Assembly (NCBI GenBank): GCA_965221035.1
Contig: OZ244860.1
Span: 3,348,001 to 3,412,000 of the forward strand
Length of the DNA: 64,000 nt
Direction of reading: 5' to 3'
From: UBA6522 sp965221035
Lineage (GTDB): Bacteria > Pseudomonadota > Gammaproteobacteria > Steroidobacterales > Rariloculaceae
Below, in pieces: positions 26,574-35,495 of this stretch. Each line of letters begins with the position of its first letter. Position 1 is the first letter of the stretch. The translations under genes were made by a program, and so were the position numbers. A model generated the notes under the pieces. That model was given only the letters and a program-made list of their open reading frames with translations. It did not search any database and was not told the origin of the DNA.

Positions 26574-27002
26574 GTGAAGTGGTTTATTGGAGCCTTGACG
26601 TTGTGGCTGGTACTGGCGCTCGCCCATGCCCAGATTACCCAGCCGGAAATGACCGTTCGGAACTACGAAGACCTGCCGGTCAACGATATCGCCTCCGGCG
26701 TGCATACGCGCTTCGTTGTGGGAGATACTGTCATGTTGAACCGCGTGCTGTTCGACGAGGGTGCGATGTCGCCGTTGCACAACCATTCGGAGGAACAGAT
26801 CGTGACTCTGGTCCGGGGCCGCATGCGGGTTGCGTCCAGGGATCGGGAATTCATTCTCGAACCAGGTGACGTGGTGATCTTCCCTGCCTATGTGCCGCAT
26901 CGGTTGGAAGCGCTGGAGGAAAGCGTCACTATCGAAACGTTGGGCGTCGGCGGGCATATCTGGCGCGGTGAGCGGATTCGGTCAATTAGGGCCGGGGAGT
27001 GA
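26574..27002 (+). CDS. Exported cupin-domain protein (1)
   Basis: 142 residues from a GTG with GGGAGGA upstream. The N terminus is a signal peptide (WFIGALTLWLVLALAHAQ). A single cupin fold follows with the metal motif PLHNHSEEQIVTLVRG and the second motif PGDVVIFPAYVPHR. Single-domain cupins of this type bind a metal and may bind or cleave small aromatic compounds. Similar in plan to the protein at 29669. Diverges from the sulfatase. Confidence 0.83.
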   Translation: MKWFIGALTLWLVLALAHAQITQPEMTVRNYEDLPVNDIASGVHTRFVVGDTVMLNRVLFDEGAMSPLHNHSEEQIVTLVRGRMRVASRDREFILEPGDVVIFPAYVPHRLEALEESVTIETLGVGGHIWRGERIRSIRAGE

Positions 27003-27279
27003 GCGCAGCGTCAGGATTTCGATACCGAGTTCGTGCGGACAGGCCCGAGAGCCACAGTAGCGTTGGGAGGGCGCCATCTGCCTGCCGCAGTCACCCGGCC
27101 ATTCATCTGGTAAATGATCTGCAATTGCAAAAATAAATAGTTAAATCATTAATTTGTGTAAAGCTGGCGTGCCGGGAATAACAGACTCGCGCGGCCCGGG
27201 AGGTTGCTTTTCCACAACATGTGATCGGCAAGCGAGCAGTTGCTAAACCAGCATTGTTAATCGGAGGCAGGGTTAAACA

Positions 27280-29556
27280 ATGAAAAACTTGGACAAGGTT
27301 GCCATTTTGGGTGCAGTGGTTGCTTTCGCGTCTGTACCCGAACAGCCCGTCATGGCTCAGATGGCCCTTGAGGAAGTGATCGTCACGGCCCGACGCCGAG
27401 AGGAGAGCCTGCAGCAGGTGCCGGTCGCGATTACCGCGCTGAATACCGAAGATATTCAGAACCGCAACATCGACAACGTGGAGCAGATGAATGTCCTGCT
27501 CCCGAACGTCGATATTCGCGGTGCGGGCATCACGGTGGGCTCGGCCAACTTCTCGATTCGTGGCATTCCGGGCGTTGCGCGCTATATCGATGGCGTCGTC
27601 ATGAACGGTAATGTCGGTGGTCTCGAATCGATTGTCGAGCTCGAGCGCGTTGAGGTATTGCGCGGTCCGCAAGGCACGTACTTTGGCAAGAATGCCATCG
27701 GTGGCGCCATTCAGTATGTGACGCAACGACCGCTCGACGAGTTCGGTGCCCGCGTGCAGATGCGCATTGGTGAATTCAATCGTCAGGATGTGATCGCCAA
27801 TGTCGACATTCCTCTGAGCGATACCGTCAAGACGAAGATCACCGCGGCACAGCTACAGCGCGACGGCTACGTCGACAGCGTCACGGTTGCCGAGTCATAT
27901 GGTGAACAGGACGATCAGATCGTCCGGGCGGCGCTGCAGTGGACACCGACCGACAACTTCGAGGTCGTGTTTACCGCATTGTCGTCGCGCAAGGATACGA
28001 ACATGGCGGGCAACGTCCTGTTCGATGCGGTGGATGATGCCGGCTTCGGTCGCAACCTGCCGGGCACCTACCAGCAGATCGGCCTGCCATTTGACGACAG
28101 CCTCGCATTCGGACTTCAGGATGAGTGGTTGACGGCGGTCGATTATCTGGGACCGGGTGAAATAAACCACACGACTCAGTACATAATGGATCTGAACTGG
28201 GATATCAATGACAACATCAGGCTGCGTTCGATCACGAATTCCCGCACGCTCGAACGTCAAAGCAACTTTGACCTTGATGGCACGCAATGGGCGGCGTTTG
28301 ACTGGTTCCAGGCGACCGATCAGGAAGATCAGTCGCAGGAATTTCAGCTGCTCGGCTCCCATGATCGGGTCAACTGGGTCGTGGGACTCTTTTACAATGA
28401 ACAGGACACACTACAGATCAGTCGCTTCTGGCAGGGTGTTGAACTGCAGGGCTTCTGTGGCGGAAGGCCGGTCAGGCTGCCGCCAACGATTTGCCCAAAC
28501 CTGATTTACGACCTCGATCGGGAAATTCGCGAAGATACGGCTTACTTCGCGGAGGTAACATTCGACCTGACCGATCAGCTGACACTGACACTTGGTGCAC
28601 GCACGTCAGAAGAGTATTTCCGAACGGTTGTTCTCGTGCCGAACGACGCTGAGGATTTTTTCGCAGGAAATGTCGCGCCCCATACACCGACCTTTGACTT
28701 CACTGGCCCGGTGGCTATTCAGGGTGGCGCACCGGCCGACTACAGCGCGAGCTTTGATGCGACAACACCGCGTGTGGCCCTGCAGTATCAGTTCACCGAT
28801 GACATCATGGGCTACGTGGGTTATTCAGAAGGTTTCAACGGCGGTGGCATAAATAACCAGTTTAGAACAGTGCTGCCCAACAACGGCATTATTCCGTTCT
28901 TTTCAGAAACACTCGAGAACTATGAGGTCGGTCTTCGCTCAGACCTGCTCGATGGGCGCCTGCGTCTGAATGCGACTTACTTCACCGCTGACTGGGTCGA
29001 TATCCAGGTCGGCCAGGTGCTCGTGATCGCGACACTGACGACGATAAACGCCGGGCGCGCCGAACTTGACGGTTTTGAGCTCGAAGGCGCGTTCCGCGCA
29101 AACGATAATTTCGCGATCAACTTCGGTCTAGGCGTTCTTGATACGGAATATACCGAAGTCGGCGACGCAAATCCGACGCAGCTCCAGCCGGGAATGGAAT
29201 TCAATTTCGCACCAGAACTTACGTACAGCGTCGGCCTGCAGTGGAACGGCAATTTCGATAATGGCGGTGGGATCATGGCACGGCTTGACTACGGCTACGT
29301 CGACGATCTTGAGACCATTCTGGATCTGCGCTTCCGGAATGTCGGTACCGGCGAGGGCAAGGCCTATGGTCTGCTCAGTGGTCGTCTGCAGTACACCAAT
29401 CCGGACGATTCCTGGAGCGCGGCACTCTATGGCACGAACCTGACCAACGAGTTCTACCGCATGGGTGGTTTCAACGCCGCCTTGGCTGGCGTCGACCAGG
29501 GATATCCGGGTCGGCCGCGAGAACTCGGTGTGCAACTTCAGATGAATTTCGAATAA
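27280..29556 (+). CDS. TonB-dependent outer-membrane receptor (2)
   Basis: 758 residues; GGAGG lies 13 nt before the ATG. A signal peptide is followed by EEVIVTARRREE, the plug with ERVEVLRGPQGTYFGKNAIGG and a beta-barrel ending in QMNFE with a terminal aromatic. Codon choice looks somewhat less GC-rich than its neighbours, and the upstream 200 bp are notably AT-rich. The receptor probably imports a ligand related to the neighbouring cupin and SDR genes. Confidence 0.93.
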   Translation: MKNLDKVAILGAVVAFASVPEQPVMAQMALEEVIVTARRREESLQQVPVAITALNTEDIQNRNIDNVEQMNVLLPNVDIRGAGITVGSANFSIRGIPGVARYIDGVVMNGNVGGLESIVELERVEVLRGPQGTYFGKNAIGGAIQYVTQRPLDEFGARVQMRIGEFNRQDVIANVDIPLSDTVKTKITAAQLQRDGYVDSVTVAESYGEQDDQIVRAALQWTPTDNFEVVFTALSSRKDTNMAGNVLFDAVDDAGFGRNLPGTYQQIGLPFDDSLAFGLQDEWLTAVDYLGPGEINHTTQYIMDLNWDINDNIRLRSITNSRTLERQSNFDLDGTQWAAFDWFQATDQEDQSQEFQLLGSHDRVNWVVGLFYNEQDTLQISRFWQGVELQGFCGGRPVRLPPTICPNLIYDLDREIREDTAYFAEVTFDLTDQLTLTLGARTSEEYFRTVVLVPNDAEDFFAGNVAPHTPTFDFTGPVAIQGGAPADYSASFDATTPRVALQYQFTDDIMGYVGYSEGFNGGGINNQFRTVLPNNGIIPFFSETLENYEVGLRSDLLDGRLRLNATYFTADWVDIQVGQVLVIATLTTINAGRAELDGFELEGAFRANDNFAINFGLGVLDTEYTEVGDANPTQLQPGMEFNFAPELTYSVGLQWNGNFDNGGGIMARLDYGYVDDLETILDLRFRNVGTGEGKAYGLLSGRLQYTNPDDSWSAALYGTNLTNEFYRMGGFNAALAGVDQGYPGRPRELGVQLQMNFE

Positions 29557-29668
29557 TGTCAGTTTGCCGGTCTGTTTGTGATGTTCACGGGGTTCGTGGT
29601 GGCGAACGCCTGTGCTCGCTCAGCCGCCTCGACTGATGCGACGACAGGCAAGTCAGGCCTCAGAGTGT

Positions 29669-30106
29669 CTATTCGAGCGGAGGCGGTGCGCCGATCAGAC
29701 GCCCAGGGCCGAATCCCTCGACCATGAAGGTGTCCTCGAGCGCCTCGAACTGATGCTCTGCGTAGGACTCGACGACAACGACGTCGCCCGGTCCGGCCGT
29801 GTACTCGCCATCGGCCGACATCACCCGCAGTAAACCGCTGATAACGACGATCAGTTCTTCTTCGGGATGGTTGTGATGCGGCGACTTGCCGCCTTTCTGC
29901 AGCCTCGTTTGCGATATCGTGATGGACGCCGATTGCACCGGCTGCGCGGCGACAAGATCGTTGACCTGCAGGGTTGGCAGCTGTTCGGAAGCAACGACCT
30001 TTACCGCCGGCGGCACAATCTGCTGCATGCGATTTTCCTGCGCGACAGATATGCTGGCCAGGAATGTAGCTGAAAGAACGACCTGAAGAGTTCTCGATAA
30101 ATACAT
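29669..30106 (-). CDS. Exported cupin-domain protein (2)
   Basis: 145 residues with a signal peptide (TLQVVLSATFLASISVAQ). The cupin metal motif is SPHHNHPEEELIVVISG and the second motif PGDVVVVESYAEHQFEAL. Similar in length and plan to the cupin at 26574 on the other side of the TonB receptor gene, but clearly diverged. Convergent with the receptor. Confidence 0.83.
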   Translation of the reverse strand: MYLSRTLQVVLSATFLASISVAQENRMQQIVPPAVKVVASEQLPTLQVNDLVAAQPVQSASITISQTRLQKGGKSPHHNHPEEELIVVISGLLRVMSADGEYTAGPGDVVVVESYAEHQFEALEDTFMVEGFGPGRLIGAPPPLE

Positions 30107-30248
30107 GTTGCGACTCCGGGTGGGTAATCAAGCTCAAACAGCTGTGGTTGGACTTTCGCTCATGCTGTCGCGCTTTGCTATGGGTCTGGCATTGGGCCGC
30201 GCTTTCAGAGCATATCATGTCGCACATGTGTTCTCTGCGTTCATGCGT

Positions 30249-31004
30249 TCAGTGATGCGAGACGCCGCCGTCCACCAGCAGCGTCTGGCCCGACATGAAG
30301 GCGCTGTCGTCGGAAGCGAGGAATAGCAAGGCGCCCGAGAGATCCGAGGGGAACTGGTCCCGCTGCACGATGCGCGACGCAATCACGTGCTCGCGAACCT
30401 TGTTGCCGACTTCGGTCTCCATCTGGCCGGCAACCGCAGGAGTCATGGTGAGCCCCGGGCAGATCGCATTGACCGTGACTCCGGTGCCGCTGAGTTCCCG
30501 GGCCAGGGAGCGCGTAAAGCCGATGACCGCACCCTTTGAGGCGACATAGTGCGCTGTCATCGGTATGCCCTCGAAAAAACTGCTGGAGGAGATGTTCACG
30601 ATACGGCCGTAATCGCGGTCGCGCATCTCCGGCGCCACGGCCTTGCAGCATTGCCACTGTCCCTTGACGTTGACCCCAAGGACTCGGTCCCACTCCTCGT
30701 CCGATATCTCGTCGAAGGGTTTCATGGGAGGCAGGATGCCGGCGTTGTTTACGAGGATGTCGACACGGCCGAAGGCCGTCAGCGCGGTGGCCACCATTTC
30801 GCCTGTGCTGTCGGCATCGGTGACGTCGGTCCGCACGGCAATTGCGTCGGCGCCCATCTCTCGAAGCGCTGCCAATGCCGCATCGTCCGGATTCAGGTCG
30901 GCAGCGACGATCCTTGCACCTTCACGCGCGAGCGAAAGGCAGAATTCATTGCCGATGCCGCCGGAAGCACCGGTGACGATGGCAACGCGATGCTTGAGTT
31001 TGAT
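30249..31004 (-). CDS. Short-chain dehydrogenase/reductase with no canonical start codon
   Basis: The reading frame encodes a complete SDR of about 251 residues: TGASGGIG near the N terminus, NNAG, catalytic Ser near 140, Tyr153 and Lys157, and the C-terminal LLVDGG. The first 43 residues, which hold the cofactor motif, contain no ATG, GTG or TTG back to an in-frame TAG. A good ribosome site (GGCAGGAG) precedes GTC (31005-31007) and ATC (31002-31004), where SDR proteins normally begin, so one of these is the likely start position or a mutated one. A TTG at 30875 would give a protein without the cofactor loop. Confidence 0.72.
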   Translation of the reverse strand: MKLKHRVAIVTGASGGIGNEFCLSLAREGARIVAADLNPDDAALAALREMGADAIAVRTDVTDADSTGEMVATALTAFGRVDILVNNAGILPPMKPFDEISDEEWDRVLGVNVKGQWQCCKAVAPEMRDRDYGRIVNISSSSFFEGIPMTAHYVASKGAVIGFTRSLARELSGTGVTVNAICPGLTMTPAVAGQMETEVGNKVREHVIASRIVQRDQFPSDLSGALLFLASDDSAFMSGQTLLVDGGVSHH

Positions 31005-31333
31005 GACGGGCTCTCCTGCCGAATCTGTCGAAGCGTGCCAAGTCTAGCAGCCCGCTGGGCGATCCGCCTCCCGCCGTCGCGTGCCTGGACAGGGAAGCAT
31101 GAACGACTTGACAGTTGTAAAGCCAACCACTAGTTTTCCGGTAACGACGACAAGGTTGGTAACCGCGATGAATCGATTGATCGCCATGGGCCCGGCGTCC
31201 GTTCATTCATGTAGCCAATGATGCGGAATCAAAAATATTAATCGTGAAATCAATGTGTTGTGCGTAACGCCTTGGGCGTTCGTCGTATACTTCGTTGTAC
31301 ATTTGTTTCCGGGGCAGGAAATCAGAGGTAATG
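31005..31333. promoter_or_regulatory. Intergenic control region between the SDR and M24 genes
   Basis: No gene seen. The left part carries the ribosome site of the SDR. The right part is AT-rich and holds a perfect inverted repeat AACGCC/GGCGTT with a 3-bp centre (31266-31280) directly before a -10-like TATACT (31286-31291), which would serve the M24 gene; no clear -35 was found at the right spacing. Confidence 0.4.
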
Positions 31334-32668
31334 ATGGAAAAGAAGCTCAACGATCTCTTTCAAGAGTTTTTTAGCGGCCACCTTGATCGGCGCGGATTTC
31401 TGACGCGTCTGGCCGTCGTTCCTGGCGGCGTGGCCGCCGCCACCGCGGCGCTGCCCCTGCTCAATTCCCCCAAGGCCCGCGCCCAGATGTTGATGAGGGG
31501 CGGAACCTACTCCATGGCGGAACGCGACAGGCGCTGGGCCAATATTCGCAGGATGATGTCGGAGAACGGCTATGACTGCCTGATAGTGCCCAAGGGCATG
31601 GGGGACGGAATCAACTTCCTTCAATATGCGGAGTATGTCTCCAACGCGTTCTTCATGAACCCCGGAGCCGTGGTGTTCCCGCTGGAAGGAGACCCCGCCG
31701 TGATCGGTGCCATGCCGTCGTCCGATGCCTGGATCGAGCGAGCGACGCAGAAGTGGTTCGAAGGAGGCGAGCAGACGCCCATTGGCGAACAGATTGTCGA
31801 TCTGGTCAACGAAATGGGACTCGCCGGCAGCAATATCGCCGTCGTCGGCACCCAGGCCAATGTCGAGGGGTTGAACGAATTCATCAATGAAGGGTTTGTG
31901 AAATATGCGACCTGGGCCACGGTCATGGCCGGCCTGCCGGAAGCGACGTTCACCGATATCACGCCGGAATTCGCTGAACTGGTGATGGTCAAGGGTGAAG
32001 AGGAGCAGGCCAACATCATCGGCGCGGCGCAGGTGGGCGAGGGTTTGCACGCGATGTTGCTCGACCTGATCGAGGTCGGACTGGATGCCAGGGAAGTACG
32101 CGTCGCAGTCGCCGAGTACCTGATCCGCAACGACGCAGCATCCGACGTTCAGGCGCTGGAATTGGCCCCCGGCCCGATTCGGGACGGTCAGGTCATGAAC
32201 TCCGAGTACGGCGTCATCGCATCGGGCGGGTATGCCCAGGTGACCCTGTGCGTCGCCTGCGGCTCGGTCAGCGACCAGACGGAGGAACTGGCTGAAATCG
32301 CGCACACGTCCATGGACTATGGCGCGGAAAATCTGCGCGCCGGCCGACGGTTCGGCGATGTGATCGCGGGCATGGAAGAGATTGTCATGCGTGATGGCGT
32401 GTGGCACGGTTTCCCGCAGATTCACGGTCTCATGCCCATGTTCATGGCCGGCCCCGTCTATAACGCACCGCCGCCGTTCCAGCCATCGAAAACCATCGGT
32501 GCCGACATGGAGGTCAAGCCGGGCATGGCGTTCAGTTTCGAGCCGGGCGCAAGACGGGGATTCGGGCCGGGCAGCGGCCACGTCAAGGTTGGCGCCACGG
32601 CCATCGTCACCGAGGAGGGATTGGATATCCACAACCAGATCGGGTTGCGGATGCAACGGATCGGCTGA
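31334..32668 (+). CDS. M24 (pita-bread) peptidase-family protein, Tat-type leader, metal ligands degenerate
   Basis: 444 residues; AGAGG lies 5 nt before the second of two tandem ATGs, chosen as start. A twin-arginine-like leader (DRRGFLTRL) runs to ARAQ. An N-terminal creatinase-like domain and a C-terminal pita-bread domain are recognisable (FSFEPG, AIVTEEG). Compared with Xaa-Pro peptidases, the first metal Asp position (V-x-x-D-x-G) reads N-S-E-Y-G, the second (G-Y-x-S-D) reads GYAQV and the last Glu (R-x-E) is missing. It may be a non-peptidase member such as a lyase, or a pseudoenzyme. Confidence 0.75.
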   Translation: MEKKLNDLFQEFFSGHLDRRGFLTRLAVVPGGVAAATAALPLLNSPKARAQMLMRGGTYSMAERDRRWANIRRMMSENGYDCLIVPKGMGDGINFLQYAEYVSNAFFMNPGAVVFPLEGDPAVIGAMPSSDAWIERATQKWFEGGEQTPIGEQIVDLVNEMGLAGSNIAVVGTQANVEGLNEFINEGFVKYATWATVMAGLPEATFTDITPEFAELVMVKGEEEQANIIGAAQVGEGLHAMLLDLIEVGLDAREVRVAVAEYLIRNDAASDVQALELAPGPIRDGQVMNSEYGVIASGGYAQVTLCVACGSVSDQTEELAEIAHTSMDYGAENLRAGRRFGDVIAGMEEIVMRDGVWHGFPQIHGLMPMFMAGPVYNAPPPFQPSKTIGADMEVKPGMAFSFEPGARRGFGPGSGHVKVGATAIVTEEGLDIHNQIGLRMQRIG

Positions 32669-32732
32669 GCCGTTCGAAGCCAACGAGGAGATTCCCACGA
32701 CCGGGACCGCCGGCAAAGGGTAGAGTCGCGCC

Positions 32733-33797
32733 TTAGAGACCCACCATCTCCAGCAGTTCGGCGGGGAAACGGCGGCGGGCTTCTGCATGCAGAGGCTGCA
32801 CCGCGTCAATGAACGCGGCGCGGACCTCGGATGTAAGTTCGGCGATCTCGCCTCCAGCCTCGCGAATCACCGATTCGGCCTGAAGTTCTTGCTGGTCGCG
32901 CAGTTCCCGTTGCAGGGTGACCGCTTCCCGGGCCGCTTCCCGGACAGCGCCCTGAACATCGTGAGGCCATGCGTCGAAGGTAGGCCGGTGGACAAAGATC
33001 GGTCGTGACAGGTATGCGTGGTAAGTCGCGGTGTAATACCGCTGCAGGGTGTGGATGTTGTAGGTCACGATGTTTGCGAAGGGATTTTCCTGACCATCGA
33101 TCTCGCCGGCCCGAATCGCCTCGATGCCCGCCGTCAGTTCGATGGCGTGGGCCTCGGCGCCGAGCAGCTCAAAAGTCCGTTGCTGGGATCCCAACACGCG
33201 GATTCTCAGACCGCGCAGATCATCCAGACTCCTTACCGGTCGGACGTTGTTGGAAACATGGCGAAAGCCATTCTCGAAATAGCCCAGAATGCGGAGGTTG
33301 CCGGTGGCTTCAAGGCTCTCGGTCGCCGATGCTCCCAGGGGGCCATCCATCGTCGCCCGTGCGGCGGCGGCATCGGGGAACAGGAAGGGCAGTGCGGCCA
33401 ATTCCAGTTCCGGCACGTTGGTCAGGGTCACGTAGCCCGCGCTCAGTACGCCCGCGTCCACGAGCCAGCGCAAGTCGCCGCCACTGTAGCCGACATCCAG
33501 GACATTGTAGAGGTAGTCGACATCGAGATCGGTCACGGCTTCAAGCCGTTCACCGATGTGGGTCATCCCCCGACTGAAACTGGTTGTGGAGGGGGAGTAC
33601 CCGGCCATGCGGACCCGTCCTGGATCGTCCGGACCGCGTGAATCCCCCGACACTGAAGCCTGCTGCGCAGCACCGGACGAAGGTCCGAGCATCGTGGCCA
33701 GACCGCCCGCGCCCGCCGCGGCCGCCTTGAGGAAATGCCGCTTGGACAGCCTTGTCGCCGCGGCGTGATCGCGTCTCCCTGACCGGCGGACGCTCAC
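32733..33797 (-). CDS. dctP: TRAP transporter solute-binding protein (DctP family)
   Basis: 354 residues with a GTG start overlapping the upstream stop (GTGA). A Tat/Sec-like leader (KRHFLKAAAAGAGGLATML) is followed by the DctP fold, including the helix and conserved region DLRGLRIRVLGSQ and the IEAIRAGEIDGQENPFANI segment with the usual carboxylate-binding Arg. It binds an organic acid in the periplasm. No DctQ or DctM membrane subunit is encoded nearby. Last gene of the DUF6152-LigB-RraA operon. Confidence 0.88.
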   Translation of the reverse strand: MSVRRSGRRDHAAATRLSKRHFLKAAAAGAGGLATMLGPSSGAAQQASVSGDSRGPDDPGRVRMAGYSPSTTSFSRGMTHIGERLEAVTDLDVDYLYNVLDVGYSGGDLRWLVDAGVLSAGYVTLTNVPELELAALPFLFPDAAAARATMDGPLGASATESLEATGNLRILGYFENGFRHVSNNVRPVRSLDDLRGLRIRVLGSQQRTFELLGAEAHAIELTAGIEAIRAGEIDGQENPFANIVTYNIHTLQRYYTATYHAYLSRPIFVHRPTFDAWPHDVQGAVREAAREAVTLQRELRDQQELQAESVIREAGGEIAELTSEVRAAFIDAVQPLHAEARRRFPAELLEMVGL

Positions 33798-34459
33798 TGC
33801 TGTGTCCCCAACATGGTTTCGTAGTCCTTGCCCATGACTTCCGTTACCGGGTGATCGGAGAGCACGTCAGCGGACATGAGCCTTTCAAGCTCCGCAATCT
33901 TCTCGGCAATGGTCAGCGCTTCGTCGGCGATGTCGGTAGCGACAAAAACCACCCCGGTGCCGTCGGCTATGACCAGGTCGCCGGGTGCCACGGTGACGTC
34001 CCCGACACGGATATCGACGTTGGTTGCGGCCTGGTGGACCCGCCCGCGGGCCGTGCGTGGCGTCGCGGAGCGTGAGAACACCGGCAGCCCGATCCGCTCG
34101 TATTCGTCGATGTCACGCGCCGGGCCTTCGACAATGACGCCGCGAATGCCCTTGTGATGCGCCGCGGTAGCCAGTACACCGCCCCAGCCGGCGGCCTCGA
34201 TGCCAGTGCGCTGTTCGACCACGATGACATCCATGGCGTCGGATTCCACGATGGTTTGCGTGCCCAGATGGCTCCCCGAACCGCCTTCCGGCTTGCCGGC
34301 GGCCAACTTGATCGTCCGCACGCGTCCGGCGATAGTCTCGTTGGTCGAGCGGCGCTTCAGGCCGCTGACCGCGCCGTTCACGCAAAGGCTGTCCAGCGCA
34401 TCGGAGACCGCGCAGGTATCGAGCATGGCCAGGCGGTTGACAAGCGACCGGTAATCCAT
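33794..34459 (-). CDS. RraA/HMG-aldolase family protein
   Basis: 221 residues from the ATG at 34459. The RraA fold and its active-site region GGVLATAAHHKGIRGVIVEGPARD are present, including the R-D pair that binds metal and pyruvate enolate in 4-hydroxy-4-methyl-2-oxoglutarate aldolases. These enzymes split the end product of protocatechuate 4,5-cleavage, so the position 25 bp after a LigB dioxygenase gene strongly supports a catabolic aldolase rather than an RNase E regulator. Confidence 0.85.
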   Translation of the reverse strand: MDYRSLVNRLAMLDTCAVSDALDSLCVNGAVSGLKRRSTNETIAGRVRTIKLAAGKPEGGSGSHLGTQTIVESDAMDVIVVEQRTGIEAAGWGGVLATAAHHKGIRGVIVEGPARDIDEYERIGLPVFSRSATPRTARGRVHQAATNVDIRVGDVTVAPGDLVIADGTGVVFVATDIADEALTIAEKIAELERLMSADVLSDHPVTEVMGKDYETMLGTQQ

Positions 34460-34484
34460 AGGGCAGTGTCTGGAGCCAAGCCTC

Positions 34485-35495
34485 TCAGGTCCAGGCAATC
34501 ATGCCCTGGGCGGTGCCGGTTCCGGCTTCCGACCGGTAGCAGGGCTGGTAGGTCAACGGGTCGCCGGACAGTTCGGTGCCGAACAGACAGCCGGCCGCGG
34601 AAATCCAGTTTCTCAATTCCGAAGTTCCGTCCATGAGCAGATCCTGGGGCAGGGCGCAGAGCGGCTTCGGGTCGCGTTCGGCGATGGCCTTGAAGAACAG
34701 TTCGTCGATCTCCGTGTTGATGACGAAGTGGCTCATGCCTCCGGAACCGCAGACCGCCACTCGCAGGTCGCTGTCCCAGTCGGCGATCGCCCGTCCCACC
34801 ATCTGGCCGAATTCGTAGCATCGGGTCGCGGTGGGCTGGTTGGGCGGAAAGAACGTGTTGCAGATCAGCGGAAGCGTGGGTACGACCTTGTTTTCCATCA
34901 CCCGCCGAAAGATCCAGGTAAACGAGTGGGGCGTACCGTGGTGCCAGGCATCGGGATTGTGCGGCCAGTGCAGTGACCAGGACAGGTCGAAGCGGCTCCG
35001 ATGGCCTTCTTCCATCACCCGCTTCGCCAGTGCCGGCAGGCCGGGGTAGGTCACCGTGTGGTGGGGCCGGTAGGCCCATTCGGACTGCAGAATGCCGGGT
35101 GGGAGGCGCTGTTCCTGTTCCTCGTTCAGGGGGCCATGATGAAGCGTCTCGCCGCCGAACACCGTGAACATCGGCGTGATGTCTTCGTGGAAACACTCCC
35201 GCTGGTCGTTGCCGAAGATGACGCAGACATCGGGACTGACCTCCCGCCACGTCTCCGCCAGACTCCCCACGGCCTCCTGGCAGGCGTCGTAGCGCACCTG
35301 CATGGCCTCGATCGCACTCTCCGCGCCAAGGTTCTCGTCTCGGCGAAGCTCGATCAGTTCATCGAAATCGTATTGTTTGCCCTTGAACCAATGCCTGCGT
35401 TTTCGGTCCGCGGGCAGGCGCAGTCCCCACTCATCTGGCGTGGTGTTGAGTTGCGGGCCATGGGCGGTGTAGATGCCGAGTACGATTTCTGCCAC
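34485..35495 (-). CDS. Class III extradiol ring-cleavage dioxygenase, LigB type (copy 2)
   Basis: 336 residues from a GTG whose first base overlaps the preceding TAG stop. It shares with copy 1 the start VLGIYTAHGP, VCVIFGNDQRE, ICNTFFPPNQP, the CGSGGMSHF histidine, SELRNWISAAG and the end CYRSEAGTGTAQGM. It should open an aromatic diol ring with Fe(II). The reading frame is open further upstream, but that part overlaps the DUF6152 gene. It is in an operon with an aldolase, which gives the pathway an order: ring opening, then aldol cleavage. Confidence 0.88.
   Translation of the reverse strand: MAEIVLGIYTAHGPQLNTTPDEWGLRLPADRKRRHWFKGKQYDFDELIELRRDENLGAESAIEAMQVRYDACQEAVGSLAETWREVSPDVCVIFGNDQRECFHEDITPMFTVFGGETLHHGPLNEEQEQRLPPGILQSEWAYRPHHTVTYPGLPALAKRVMEEGHRSRFDLSWSLHWPHNPDAWHHGTPHSFTWIFRRVMENKVVPTLPLICNTFFPPNQPTATRCYEFGQMVGRAIADWDSDLRVAVCGSGGMSHFVINTEIDELFFKAIAERDPKPLCALPQDLLMDGTSELRNWISAAGCLFGTELSGDPLTYQPCYRSEAGTGTAQGMIAWT

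Noticed and set aside
30249..30875. Shorter SDR starting at TTG (208 residues)
   Set aside because: It would lack the cofactor loop that is intact just upstream in the same frame, so the gene was drawn from the ribosome site instead.
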